Assembly (NCBI RefSeq): GCF_033118175.1
Contig: NC_083710.1
Span: 42,501,501-42,565,500, forward strand
Direction: 5' to 3'
DNA from: Dama dama
Taxonomy: Eukaryota; Chordata; Mammalia; Artiodactyla; Cervidae
DNA: 64,000 nt
Shown here: positions 11,606 to 22,913 of the stretch, one piece after another
Position numbering within the stretch: the stretch's first letter is position 1
Layout: each line of letters begins with the position of its first letter
Translations under genes and position numbers: made by a program
Notes under the pieces: model-generated
Told to the model about the DNA's origin: nothing
Databases searched by the model: none
What the model saw: the letters and a program-made list of their open reading frames with translations, nothing else

Positions 11606-12898
11606 TATATTGGAGACTAATTACTTTTTAGTTGTTTTGTTTATTATTATCTTCTCCTATTCTGGGGGTTGTCTTTTCACCTTGCTTATAATTTCCTTTG
11701 TTGTGCAAAAGCTTTTAAATTTAATTAGGTACTATTTGTTTACTTTTGTTTTTATTTCTATTACTCTAGAAGATGTGTCATAGAGGATCTTGCTGTGATT
11801 TATTTCAGAGTGTCCTGTCTGTTTTCCTCTAAGAGTTTTATAGTTTCCTATCTTACATGTAGGTCTTTAATACATTTTGAGTTTATTTTTGTGTACACTG
11901 TTAGAAAGTATTCTAATTCCATTCTTTTACAAGTAGTTTACCAGTGTTCCCAGCACATTTATTGAAGAGACTGTCTTTCCTCCATTGTATATTTTTGCCT
12001 CCTTTATCAAAGTTAAGGCATCCATAGGGGCATGGATTTATCTCTGGGCTTTCTATTTTCTTCAGTTTCTGTTTTTGTGCCAGTACCATACTGTCTTGAT
12101 GACTGTAACTTTGTAGTGTAGACTGAAGTCAAGAAGGTTGATTCCTCCTGTTCCATCCTTCTTTCTCAAGATTGCTTCAGCTTTTCAGGGTATTTTGTGT
12201 TTCCATACAAATTGTGAAATGATTTGTTCTAGTACTGAGAAAAAAACTGTTGGTAGTTTGATAGGGATTGCATTGAATCTATAGATTGCTTTGAGTAGTG
12301 TAATCATTTTCACTAGATTGATTCTTACAATCCAAGAATATGATATATCTTGCCAACTGTCTATGTCATATTTGATTTCTTTAATCAGTGTTTTATAGTT
12401 TCTTCCATATAGGATTTTGTCTCTTTAGGTGAAAAGTATTTTATTTTATTATTATTATTTTTTTTTGCAGTGGTGAATGGGATTGTTTCCTTAATTTCCC
12501 TTTCTGATTTTTCATTGTTTAGTGTATAGGATTGCAAAGGATTTCTGTGTATTAATTTTATATCCTGCAACATTACTATATCAATTGATTAGTTCCAGTG
12601 ATGTTCTGACAGCATCTTTAGAGTTTTCTATGTAGAGGATCATGTCATTTGCAAAGAGTGAGAATTTTACTTCTTGTTTTTCAACCCGGATTCTTTTATT
12701 TTGTTTTCTACCTTGATTGCTGTGGCTAGGATTTTGAAAACTATGTTCAATAATAGGGATGAGAATGGGCATTCTTGTCTTGTTCCTGATTGTAGAAGAA
12801 ATGGTTTCAGATTTTCACCACTGAAGATAACATTTGCTGTATGTGTGTTATATATGACCTTTATTATGTTTTAGTATGTTCCTTCTATGCTTACTTTC
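11606..12898 (-). pseudogene. L1 ORF2 RT fragment, inverted segment
   Basis: Read on the minus strand, this covers L1 ORF2 from mid reverse transcriptase towards the C-terminal region. The catalytic segment near 12654 reads FANDM where L1 has FADDM, so one catalytic aspartate is replaced. Stops and frameshifts interrupt it. The inner end (12898) is the 5' truncation point of the cDNA. Confidence 0.8.
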
Positions 12899-13840
12899 TG
12901 GACAAGCAGCTCATGCTGCTCAAAACCAGAAAAGCAAACAACCCAATCAAAAAGTGGGCAGAAGACCTAAACAGACATTTCTCCAAAGAAGGCATACAGA
13001 TAGATAATAAACACATACAAAGATGCTCAACATCTCTCATTATTAGAGAAATGCAACTCAAAACCACAACAAGGTATCATCTCACATGGTCAGAATGGCC
13101 AGTATCAAAAAGTTTACAAACAAAAAATGCTAAACAGGCTGTGGAGAAAAGGAAACCCTCTTGCACTATTGGTGGGAATGAAAACTGATGCAATCACTAT
13201 GGCAAACAGTATGGGGATTCCTTAAAAAACTAGGAATAAAACTACCATGTGGCCCAGCAATTCAACCACTGGGCATAATACCGTGAGGAAACCAGAACTG
13301 AAAAAGACACATGTACTTCAGTGTTCACTGTAGCACTATTTACAATAACTAGGATATGGAATGAGCTTAAATGTCTATTGGCACGAGTGGATAAGGAAGT
13401 TGTGGTACATATACCCAATGGAATATTACTCAGCTATAAAAGGAAAGCATTTGAATCAATTCTACTGAGGTGGATGAGTCTAGAGCTTATTATACAAGTG
13501 AAGTAAATCAGAAAGAAAAAATAAATATTGTATATTATTGCATGCATATGAAATATAGAGAGATGGCACTGACAATCCTATGGGCATAGCAGCAAAGGAA
13601 ATGCAGACACAGAAGACAGACTTTTGGACATAGTGGGAGAAGGAGAGGGTGAGAGGATTTGAGAGAACAGCATTGAAACATATGCATTACCACATATAAA
13701 ATAGCTAGCAGGAGTCTGCTGTATTCTCCAGGGAACCCAAAGTCATGTGCTGTGACAACTTGGAGGGATGGGGTGGGGAAGGAGGTGGCAGGGGTTTCAG
13801 GAGGGAGGGGACATCTGTATACCTATGGCAAATTCATGTT
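12899..13840 (+). pseudogene. L1 ORF2 C-terminal part and 3' UTR, forward segment
   Basis: Forward L1 sequence beginning 'caagcagctcatgctgctc' and running through the ORF2 C-terminal region ('ccaatcaaaaagtgggcaga', 'tattactcagctataaaa') to the purine-rich 3' UTR near 13640-13820. Stops break the frame. The 3' UTR is interrupted at 13840 by a BovB and resumes at 14862 as 'aatgtatgacaaaaacc'. Confidence 0.85.
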
Positions 13841-14857
13841 CAGTTCAGTTCACTTCAGTCGCTCAGTCGTGTCTGACTCTTTGTGACCCCATGAATCACA
13901 GCATGCCAGGCCTCCTTGTCCATCACAAACTCCTAGAGTTTACTCAAACTCATGCCCATTGAGTCGGTGATGCCATCCGGCCATCTCATCCTCTGTCGTC
14001 CCCTTCTCCTGCCCACAATCCCTCCCAGCATCAGGGTCTTTTCCAATGAGTCAACTCTTCGCATGAGGTGGCCAAAGTATTGGAGTTTCAGCTTCAGCGT
14101 CAGTCCTTCTAATGAACATCCAGGACTGATCTCCTTTAGGATAGACTGTTTGGATCTCCTTGCAGTCCAAGGGACTCTCAAGAGTCTTCTCCAACACCAA
14201 GTTCAAAAGCATCAATTTTTCGGTGCTCAGCTTTCTTCATAGTTCAACTCTCACATCTATACATGACCACTGGAAAAACCATAGCCTTGACTAGATGCAC
14301 CTTTTTGTTGGCCAAGTAATGTCTCTGCTTTTTAACATGCTATCTAAGTTGGTCATAATTTTCCTTCCAAGGAGTAAGTGGCTTTAATTTCATGGCTGAA
14401 ATCACCATCTGCAGTGATTTTGGAGCCCCCCAAAATAAAATCTGACACTGTTTCCACTGTTTCCCCATCTATTTCCCATGAGGTGATGGGACCAGATGCC
14501 ATGACCTTAGTTTTCTGAATGTTGAACTTTAAGCCAACTTTTTCACTCTCTTCTTTCACTGTCATCAGAGGCTTTTTAGTTCCTCTTCACTTTCTGCCAT
14601 AAGGGTGGTGTCATCTGCATATCTGAGGTTATTGATATTTCTCCTGGCAATCTTGATTCCAGCTTGTGCTTCTTCCAGCCCAGCGTTTCTCATGATGTAC
14701 TCTGCATATAAGTTAAATAAACAGGGTGACAATATCAAAAGCATCAAATTTTTGGTGCTCAGCTTTCTTCACAGTCCAACTCTCACATCCATACATGACC
14801 ACTGGAGAAACCATAGCCTTGACTAGATGCACCTTTTTGTTGGCAAAGTAATGTCTC
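13841..14857 (-). mobile_element. Chimeric BovB LINE inside the L1 3' UTR
   Basis: On the minus strand this runs from the BovB 3' tail (13841) through the C-terminal region and the YADD motif (about 14610-14621) to near 14737. There the sequence jumps to a second BovB segment (about 14738-14857) that repeats the block at about 14202-14320. The repeat comprises the 'catcaatttttcggtgctcag' block through 'aagtaatgtctctg', with several base differences. TGTT at 13837-13840 and 14858-14861 may be a short TSD. Template switching onto a second BovB RNA or cDNA would explain the 5' chimera. Confidence 0.85.
14565..14747 (-). pseudogene. BovB RT motif-C fragment (YADD)
   Basis: A 60-residue minus-strand open frame with NLRYADDTTLMAESEEELKSL at its C-terminal end: the RT catalytic YADD box and the following helix. 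The first residues come from across the chimeric junction. It is a remnant only. Confidence 0.75.
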
Positions 14858-14949
14858 TGTTAATGTATGACAAAAACCATCACAATATTGTAATTATCCT
14901 CCAATTAAAATAAGCAAGTATTTATTTATAAAAGAAAATAACCAAAGTA

Positions 14950-15494
14950 AGCAGTTATAAATCTACCAACCAAAACAAGCCCAGATAAAGTGTGACAAAT
15001 ATTCCCAATTTCATGTAATTTATTCCAAAATACAGAAAACTCAAATTATGAATCCAAAACATTGTGATAACAAAAACTGACAAGAATATAAGAAGAAACA
15101 ATTACATGCACTCTCAAAATACAGATGCAAAATCCTAATTACAATGCTAACAAGTTGAATCCATCAGTTTTATATTCATAAAACAAAGCACCTTCAATAA
15201 TAATTTTGATTTATTCCAGGAATATATGTATAATTAACATTAAAAACAAGAACAATGTGATTTGTTACTTTTTCAAAGAGATACACAGCGGGGGGGGGGG
15301 GGGGGGAGTGGAAACCTGCCCTTTCTGCCTCTGGGCATTATCATATGAGGCTCTGACATTTGGAATTGCTGCAAGTATCTCTGACTGTGAACAGAAAGCC
15401 AAGAAGATCCCAGAAAGGCTGGGTCCCACACGACTCTGTTCAGTTGCAGCAGTTACTACCCTACCTTTACAATGCTTATGATTAGAGATAAAAT
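14950..15494. other. Unassigned sequence with a 17-G run
   Basis: No gene is recognised. An uninterrupted run of 17 G lies at 15290-15306. The sequence is otherwise AT-rich up to the next L1. Confidence 0.4.
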
Positions 15495-15505
15495 GTGTGC
15501 TTATT

Positions 15506-16617
15506 CAAGGTGAAAAGACAGCCCTCAGAATGGGAGAAAATAATAGCAAACGAAGCAACAGACAAAGGATTAATCTCAAAAATATACAAGCAACACCAGC
15601 AGCTCAATATCAGAAAAATAAATGACCCAATCAAAAAAATGGACCAAAGAACTAAACAGACATTTCTCCAAAGAAGACATACAGATGGCTAACAAACACA
15701 TGAAAAGATGCTCAACATCACTCATTATCAGAGAAATGCAAATCAAAACCACAATGAGGTACCATTACACGCCAGTCAGGATTGCTGCTATCCAAAAGTC
15801 TACAAGCAATAAATGCTGGAGAGGGTGTGGAGAAAAGGGAACCCTCTTACACTATTGGTGGGAATGCAAACTAGTACAGCCGCTATGGAGAACAATGTGG
15901 AGATTTCCTAAAAAACTGGAAATAGAACTGCCATATGACCCAGCAATCCCACTTCTGGGCATACACACTGAGGAAACCAGATCTGAAAGAGACATGTGCA
16001 CCCCAATGTTCATCGCAGCCCTGTTTATAATAGCCAGGACATGGAAGCAACCTAGATGCCCATCAGCAGATGAATGGATAAGGAAGCTGTGGTACATATA
16101 CACCATGGAATATTACTCAGCCATTAAAAAGAATTCATCTGAACCAGTTCTAATGAGATGGATGAAACTGGAGCCCATTATACAGAGTGAAGTAAGCCAG
16201 AAAGATAAAGACCAATACAGTATAATAACGCATATATATGGAATTTAAAAAGATGGTAATGATAACCCTATTTGCAAAACAGAAAAAGAAACACAGATGT
16301 ACAGAACTGACTTTTAGACTCTGTGGGAGAAGGCAAGGGTGGGATGTATTGAGAGAACAGCATCAAAACATGTATATTATCAAGGGTGAAACAGATCACC
16401 ATCCCAGGTTGGATGCATGAGAAAAGTGCTCGCGGCTGGAGCACTGGGAAGACCCATAGGGATGGGGTGGGGCGGGAGGTGGGAGGGGGGATTTACATGG
16501 GGAATACATGTAAATCCATGGCTGATTCATGTCAGTGTATGGCAAAAACCACTACAATATTGTAAAGTAATTAGCCTCCAACTAATAAAAATAAATGGAA
16601 AAAAAATTTTTTTAAAA
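15506..16617 (+). mobile_element. 5'-truncated L1 with perfect 11-bp TSD
   Basis: Begins 'caaggtgaaaagacagcc' (late ORF2), continues through the ORF2 stop and the G-rich 3' UTR, and ends in an A-rich tail. The TSD is GTGTGCTTATT at 15495-15505 and 16618-16628, a perfect match. With its long open frame and intact TSD, this is one of the younger L1 copies in the window. Confidence 0.93.
15622..16248 (+). pseudogene. L1 ORF2p C-terminal domain, open for 208 codons
   Basis: The last ~200 residues of L1 ORF2p without a stop. A cysteine/histidine cluster is preserved near residues 64-82 (CWRGCGEKGTLLHYWWEC), matching the C-terminal Cys-rich motif of L1 ORF2p. This is followed by the family's conserved stretches PYDPAIPLLGIH and MEYYSAIKKN. 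The upstream endonuclease and RT were never inserted because of 5' truncation, so it cannot act as a retrotransposase. The frame ends at the normal ORF2 terminus region. Confidence 0.88.
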
Positions 16618-16677
16618 GTGTGCTTATTGACTAGATCAAATCAAAACAAAAAATAATCCCCCAAACTTATGTTCATT

Positions 16678-17752
16678 ATTGTTGCTGTTGTTCAATCATC
16701 CAGCGGTGTTCAAATCTTTGTGACCCTATGGACTGCAGCATGTTAGGCCTCTCTGCCCCTCACCTTCTCCCAAAGTTTGCCCAAGTTCACCTCTATTGTT
16801 TCAGTGATGCTATGCAGCCATCTCACCCTCTGATGCCCTCTTCTCCTTCTGCCCTCAATCTTTCCTGGCATCAGGGATTTACCCAAAGAATCAGGTCTTT
16901 GCATCAGATGACCAAAATACTGGAGTTTCAACTTCAGCATCAGTCCTTCCAATGAGTATTCAGTGTAGATTTCTCTTAAGATTGACTGGTTTGATCTCCT
17001 TGCTGTCCTAGAGACTCTCAAGAGTCTTCTCCAGTACCACAATTAGAAGGCATTAATTTTTTATTGCTCCACCTTCTTTACAGTCCAGCTCTCAAAACCG
17101 TACATGACCACTAGGAAGACCATAGCTTTGTCTATGTGGATCTTTGTTGTCAGAGTAATGTCTCTGCTTGTCAACACACTGTCTAGGTTTGTCATAGCTT
17201 TCCTGCCAAGAAGCAAACATCTTCTGATTTCATGGCTACAGTCACTGTCCACAGTGATTTTAGAGCTGAAGAAGAGGAAATCTGTCATTACTTCCACCTT
17301 TTCCCATCTATTTGCAGTGAAGTAATGGGCCAGATTGGGCCAGATCGGAGAAGGCAATGGCATCCCACTCCAGTACTCTTGCCTGGAAAATCCCAAGGAC
17401 GGAGGAGCCTGGTGGGCTGCAGTCCATGGGGTCGCCAAGAGTCAGATACGACTGAGCAACTTCAATTTCACTTTTCACTTTCATGCATTGGAGAAGGAAA
17501 TGGCAACCCACTCCAGTGTTCTTGCCTGGAGAATCCCAGGGCGGGGGACCCTGGTGGGCTGCCGTCTATGGGGGTCGCACAGAGTCAGACACGGCTGAAG
17601 TGACTTAGCAGCAACAGCAATGGGCCAGATGCCATGATCTTAGCTTTTTTTCTTTTTAACATTTAGGTTTAAGCCTGCTCTTTCACTTCTTCAACCTCAA
17701 GAGGTTCTTTAGTTCCTCTTGGCTTTCCACTATTAGAATAGTATTATTAATA
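16678..17752 (-). mobile_element. BovB LINE (older subfamily) with 10-bp TSD
   Basis: Minus-strand BovB from the 3' end to the start of the region downstream of YADD, interrupted by a BOV-A2 SINE at 17346-17618. TATGTTCATT at 16668-16677 and 17753-17762 is a perfect TSD. The 3' tail on the minus strand is CAACAA-like, as at 2698-3240 and 55157, and not the TGAAC type. Confidence 0.9.
17346..17618 (+). mobile_element. BOV-A2 SINE (dimer) nested in BovB
   Basis: Two Bov-A units in tandem joined by a 'ttcacttttcactttcatgc' linker, ending in the AGCAGCAACAGC tail. Each unit starts at 'ggagaagg(c/a)aatggca'. The TSD is AATGGGCCAGAT (17324-17335 and 17619-17630). A third partial copy, TGGGCCAGAT, sits at 17336-17345 between the left TSD and the SINE. 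Confidence 0.93.
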
Positions 17753-17762
17753 TATGTTCATT

Positions 17763-18360
17763 TTATTAACAAGTTAAGACATTTTTTAAGTATGATCATT
17801 GCAATTGAAGCAGTTTTCAAACAATGACACTTCTATATCTGAAATAAGAAGAAAAATTGACTTCACTGATTACTGTAGTAAGGAATACCTAAGCTAATCA
17901 GTCACAGTCTCCCAGAACAGAGTAGAATGCTAAACATACAGAGAGTGTTTAAGAATCAGAGGAATTCAAGTGTTAGTCTTCTTCAGAGATGAACATGGTG
18001 GATGTCATAATTTAATTACTCATTGATCAATTGATTCTTATGAGTGATTTTATTTGAGGAAATCTTCCCCTGATTGTCTGACTTGCAGTAGAAAATGATA
18101 GAGAGATTGGTAGGTCTGGAAATGTATGCTCACTTAGGCACATTGTGATAGAACAAAGAGTTAAATCCAATTCTGGTGTCTACAAAACAACATACATTTT
18201 CTTAAATTTGTGAAAATATTAAACCATGTAATAACGTTTGTGACAAAAAGATTGCTAAATCTTAGTAGTGTGGAATTTTCTTAACTGGCTAAGTGGTAGC
18301 TACAAAAGAAACACCTGTCAAAAGAAGTGCGTATAGTGATGAAAGAGGCACATTCCCTTA
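17763..18360. other. Unassigned intergenic sequence
   Basis: No gene or named repeat is recognised. Confidence 0.4.
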
Positions 18361-18485
18361 AGGAGCAAAACAAAGATGTCCATTATCCCCACTAATTTTC
18401 AGCCTTTTACTGGTGGTGCTAGCCTGCATAAAGTGGCAAGAAAATGAAACTATGATAATATGAAAGGATGAAAATGGCATGAAAA
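18361..18485 (+). mobile_element. L1 ORF2 RT fragment
   Basis: A short piece of L1 reverse transcriptase. 'ggagcaaaacaaagatgtcc' followed by 'attatccccactaattttcag' corresponds to the RQGCPLSPLLF-type motif B region. It is isolated, diverged and non-coding. Confidence 0.6.
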
Positions 18486-18542
18486 TAATCAAATATATAT
18501 ATATGTATATGCATATAAACACACACACATATTTGGGGTTGG

Positions 18543-18765
18543 GGCTTCCCACGTGATGCTAGTGGTAAAGAACCTGCCTGTCAATTCAGGAGACATAAAA
18601 GATGTGGGTTTGATTCCTGGGTTGGGAAGATCCCCTGGAGAAGGGCATGGCAACCCACTCCAGTATTCTTGCCTGGAGAATCCCAGGGACAGTGAAAACT
18701 GCTGGGTTACTGGGTTGTAAAGTCCATTGGGTTACAAAGAGTAGGACTTAGCATGCACGTGCATG
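18543..18765 (+). mobile_element. Bov-tA SINE with CA-repeat tail
   Basis: A tRNA-like head (GGCTTCCCACGTGATGCTAGTGG) with a B-box-like 'gggtttgattcc' near 18605, then the Bov-A body to 'gcatgcacgtgc'. The tail runs straight into a (CA)n microsatellite, as is common for this SINE. Confidence 0.85.
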
Positions 18766-18790
18766 CACACACACACACACACACACACAC
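18766..18790. repeat. (CA)n microsatellite on SINE tail
   Basis: About 12 CA units directly continuing the 3' tail of the preceding Bov-tA. Confidence 0.9.
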
Positions 18791-19885
18791 GCACATTTTT
18801 AAAATCCAAAATTCTACAAAGATTGTAAGAGTAAGTTTACTGTATAGAAGCCAATTAAATTTTAGACATAAGCAAAAACAGTAGAAAATACAGTTTAAAA
18901 ATATTTTTATAAGGGTAATAAAAATATCTAGAATATATTTTAGAATTTCATTTAGGAGTCTAGAGAATTCTGTGGTGTCATGCCATTTCCCCAAATTTGG
19001 GAGTAAGGAAGAAGCCCAGAGCAGGAGTTAGACATCCCACATTCCATTCTCCCCCACCCTCACTTCAGCTGTTACCAATAAAGGGTAAGAGACAGTTGTG
19101 AAACTTGGAGTGTAAGATTGCTCTGATCCTATTTATGAAAAAGTCACACTAGAGTCCCCAACCCCAGGAATACACATGCTCCTAGAAAAATCTCTGTATG
19201 CACAGACACTATAGCTTTGTACCTTAAAATCATCAAGGTTCATCAAGAACAGAATATTTGATATCTTAAGATTCTGTTACTTACTATAAGAATTGCAAGA
19301 TTCCCAGACAATCACCACAAATTAACTGTTCTTAATTTCTTTCCATCTCCTACCTATCTCCTATTCCTGCATCCTTGTGTGCATTTTTTTTTTGAATTTA
19401 TTATAAAATGTTAAGATTCTCCTATATCCTCAATCTTTTCGTTAGTCCTTACTTTCAGTTTCTCAATCTAACAGAAACCTAGAATTTCTCTTTCTCCTTG
19501 CGGTTCTTATATGTACACTTTTCAAATGGAAAGTTTAAAACATCTCCACTGCTATGTTATTTACTGCTTTGGAAATATTTCTGCAGGTGTTTCTGGAGGT
19601 CTACAATAGATATACCTTTCCCATTATGGGTTAGTGCTTGCTTTGCCTGTTGCCAGATGACAAGGACAGAATTACTTTAAACACAATTTACTATGAGATA
19701 GTTTCCTAGACCACATTAGTGATGTAAATTTGGGGTTGCACATTGTTAACAGAGATGACCAAGATTTTCTGACAGCCATCTTAAAATTGGTAATAGGTGG
19801 TCTGATCAGTATCATCTTGTTTTGAATACAGTTAAACTTCAGTTCCAATGGTGGTGTGTTCCCATTGCTTTTTGTTGTTGTTGTT
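18791..19885. other. Unassigned intergenic sequence
   Basis: No gene or named repeat is recognised in about 1.1 kb. Confidence 0.4.
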
Positions 19886-20275
19886 GTTTATTTACTTTAT
19901 TGAAGTATAGCTGCTTTACAATATTTCTGCTAATTTCTGCCATACAACAAAGTGATTCAGTTTTGCATATGCATGTATTTGTCTTCATATTCTTTTTCGT
20001 TGAGGTTTATCACGGAATATTGAATATAATTCCCTGCGCTCTACAGTAGGACCTTGTTGTTTATCCATCCTATATATTATAGTTTATATCTGCTAATCCC
20101 ATACTCCTAATCCTTCCCTCCTCCACTCCCCCATCCCACCACTGGCTACCGCCAGTCTGTTCTCTATTGTGAGGAGTCTGTTTCTGTTTCTTAGATTAGA
20201 TATTTGTGTCATATTTTAGATTCCACATGTAAGTGACCTCAGGTGGCATTTGTCTTTCTCTTTCTGTCCAGTCAT
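19886..20275 (-). mobile_element. L1 3' UTR fragment, reverse orientation
   Basis: Contains the chain of phrases typical of the artiodactyl L1 3' UTR read backwards: 'ttattgaagtatagctgc', 'acaacaaagtgattcag', 'cctgcgctctacagtagga', 'ccttgttgtttatcca', 'tagattccacatgtaagtga'. No coding capacity. A (GTT)n stretch lies at its left edge. Confidence 0.75.
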
Positions 20276-21125
20276 ATTTTTAAATCTTTGTATTTTAAGG
20301 TACATAATCACAGAGTTTACAAGTCTGGATCAATTGGTGTTTACTTCTGTTTAGGTTCTATCTCTTCCCTGACTCATCTTTCAATGTCTTGAACAATAAG
20401 TAAATATTTAATTTGAATGCTGACATTTCAAAAAAAAAAAAAAACTATTAAAGAGTGGGACAGTTCTTTCCACATCCATATCAAACATCAGGTGTTGGTT
20501 GATGCATTGATTCAGATGACTTTCTGTTCCCATTGTTTTGAGACCAATTCTCAGAGTTGTGAAAGATTATGTCATGACTACAGTCTGGTTATCATAGAGT
20601 TAACTCTGTCCACGTGGTAAGAGTTTCAGAATCTATAAAACAGCTCAAAGGATATGGTTCAGAATATTATATATGGCCATTGATATATAAACCTAAAGGA
20701 CCAAATTTTATTTAATGAGTAAACTATTGCTATTTGATTTTGTTTGTCTATTTTCCTTTGCTTCTACATGTTATCACTTTTATGATTTAATTTATTAATT
20801 TATTCTTTGGCTAAAATTTTTCTACAGACAAAAAGCAGACTGAGGACCTGGAAGGTGGAAGAGTCTGTCCTGGGAAGGCCTCATAGGATCCTGTTCTATT
20901 TCAAAGCTAGAGTTAGAGTCCTCTCTGTTGTCAGTGGAATTGTTGAAGGAGAGAAGAAAAAATGAGTTCTCTAAATTCCCTCCCTCTCTCTTTCTTCTTC
21001 TCCATCTATATAAATATAATTTTATAAATGCAGATAAATGTATTTATCCATAGAAAAGTTGTACACATATTTCTTGTATAATGTGTGAATGAGCATGCAT
21101 ATATTATATAATTGATTATATAAGT
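20276..21125. other. Unassigned intergenic sequence
   Basis: No gene or named repeat is recognised. There is an A-run at 20431-20444. Confidence 0.4.
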
Positions 21126-21500
21126 GCATACATGAATCAGTTATATATTGCTATATAACAAAACACACCAAAATCTAGTGTATTAAAATTACAAGCAACT
21201 ACTATTGAATCTATGTTTATAAATCAGCCAGACAAATTGGCTGATGTAGTACAGGCTTGGCTGATTTTGTCTGATATTGCTACTGCCATCAGCTAGTAGC
21301 TCACTGGGAGGCTCACCGGTCTGGTGATTAACTGATAGTCCTCAGGTGTGCCTGGTATGATTCATATGTTTTTAATCATTCAGGAGGTTAGAATGGACCT
21401 GACCACATGCTACTGTCAGGGTTGCAAAACAAAGAAGGAATCTGCAAAGCCACTCAACGCCTAGACTTGGACCTAGCACAAGATCACTCTCTACAAACTT
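21126..21500 (-). mobile_element. Ancient mammalian LTR remnant (ERVL/MaLR-type)
   Basis: The left end 'atattgctatataacaaaacacaccaaaa' with 'tagtgtattaaaa' matches the reversed 3' end of a common ancient mammalian LTR, whose forward form ends near 'ttttaagcc..aagtt..ggtaatttgtta'. Related remnants occur at 29926-30390 and 32440-32895. The exact family is uncertain. Confidence 0.45.
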
Positions 21501-21729
21501 ATTTATTTATTTATTTTAAAAAGCAAAGATGAAGTTTGTCCCAAATGGGGACATGGGGATACAGATTCCCTTTTGTTGAGAGGAACAGCAACGTGACACT
21601 GCAAAGTGTATGGACATAGGAAAGATTAACAAATTGATGTCATTTTGTAATCAATCTACCTTAGTGTGAATTATATATACAATTTTCCTAATTATATGTA
21701 TTTATGAAGTTGTGAATAAGTTCTTTTAA

Positions 21730-22335
21730 CTCTTTCAATTTTTAAATATAGGTATAATTGATATAAAATAGTATATTAGTTTCTGGCATACAATATAATG
21801 ATCTAACATTTGCACACTGTGAAATGATTACTAAAATGTCTAGTTAACATCCATTATATTCCTTATTTAAAAATTATTTTTCTTGTGATAAGAACTTTTA
21901 AGACTCTCTTAACAACTTCAAATATTTACTGCAGTATTGTGAACACAGTCACCATGTTATACATTGTACACCCACAACATATTTTATAACTAGACGTCTG
22001 TATCTTTTTACCTTCACTGACTTCACCCATCATATACCCACCTCTGGTTACCACCAATCTGTTCTCTGTATCTATGAGCTTTGATTTCTTTTTTGGGGGG
22101 TGGGGGTGGAGGGGGTGTTGGTTTTTTAGATTTTACATATAAGTGAGATAATTTGGTATTTGCCTCTCTCTGTCTGACTAATTGACTTATTTCACTTAGC
22201 ATAATGACCTTGAGGTCCATTCATGTTTTCTCAAATTGGCAATATTTTCTTCCTTTTATGGTTGTATGGTATTTCACTATATACATGTACACCACATTTT
22301 ATTCATTCATTCATCTATGGATAACTGAGGAGATT
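21730..22335 (-). mobile_element. Old L1 3' end, reverse orientation
   Basis: Reverse-strand L1 3' UTR followed by the end of ORF2. Cues are 'gtataattgatataaaa', 'tttctggcatacaatata', 'accaatctgttctctgtatc', 'tacatataagtgagata', then the ORF2 phrase region 'tatggttgtatggtatttcac'. A G-rich insertion at 22096-22118 breaks it. Confidence 0.75.
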
Positions 22336-22902
22336 CTTTTATTGAATTGCATGTAAGTCTGTGCACAAGGACCCACAATAACTACCTACTCCATGAATGA
22401 TGATGGTGTTACTGAAGTGTGAGAAATATAGTGAAAAAATGCACTTATCTAGATATCCCTAGATGTACCAATTATTATTCTAGACTACAGAATTTGGAAT
22501 CTATTCCTTTTCTAGATTTCTATGCCAGTGATGACCACTGTCTCATATTTTAATGATTCATTATTCTATTCATTCATTTAAAAGGAGTTTCTTGATGCTT
22601 ACTATGTCCCAAGAACAGCATTGTATGCAATCAACAAAGAAAACTAAGTGTGATGGTTAAAAAAAAAAAAAAAAAAAAGACTTCAAAAAACAAGAGGAAA
22701 TATAATCAATACAAATGGACTTATATTTTTGATATACATTTAGCAATGTGTTTGTTTTTAAAATAAAATTTACTTATTTGCCCAATATTTTATCATACTC
22801 TCTATGGATAGGTATATATTCATATAGATAGATAGATAGATTTATAGACATAAAACATTTTACTACTGTAGTCATCAAAACATATTTAATGTTAGTAAAA
22901 TT
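22336..22902. other. Unassigned sequence with A-run and GATA units
   Basis: No gene is seen. A 20-base A-run lies at about 22660-22679 and a short (GATA)n at about 22825-22840. The phrase near 22560-22640 ('ttcttgatgcttactatgtcc') may be a MIR 3' end. Confidence 0.45.
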
Positions 22903-22913
22903 AGCTAATATCT

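Larger units (their letters stand above)
11606..14934 (+). mobile_element. L1 with 5' inversion, bracketed by a 15-bp TSD
   Basis: One L1 insertion in two pieces. 11606-12898 is L1 ORF2 in reverse orientation and 12899 onward is the downstream part of ORF2 plus the 3' UTR in forward orientation. The inverted piece ends at its outer edge with the sense phrase 'ctccaatata', and the forward piece starts at 'acaagcagctcatg', the next bases of L1, so almost nothing is lost at the breakpoint. AAAATAATCAAAGTA (11591-11605) and AAAATAACCAAAGTA (14935-14949) flank the whole insertion, 14 of 15 matching. This is the structure expected from twin priming. A BovB (13841-14857) later split the 3' UTR. Confidence 0.88.

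Noticed and set aside
15206..15481. 91-codon plus-strand frame with a poly-glycine stretch
   Set aside because: The glycines come from the 17-G homopolymer. No domain, start context or splice structure supports a gene.
17232..17603. Overlapping frames of 60-123 codons
   Set aside because: They are produced by the BOV-A2 SINE and flanking BovB. SINE sequence often lacks stops by chance.
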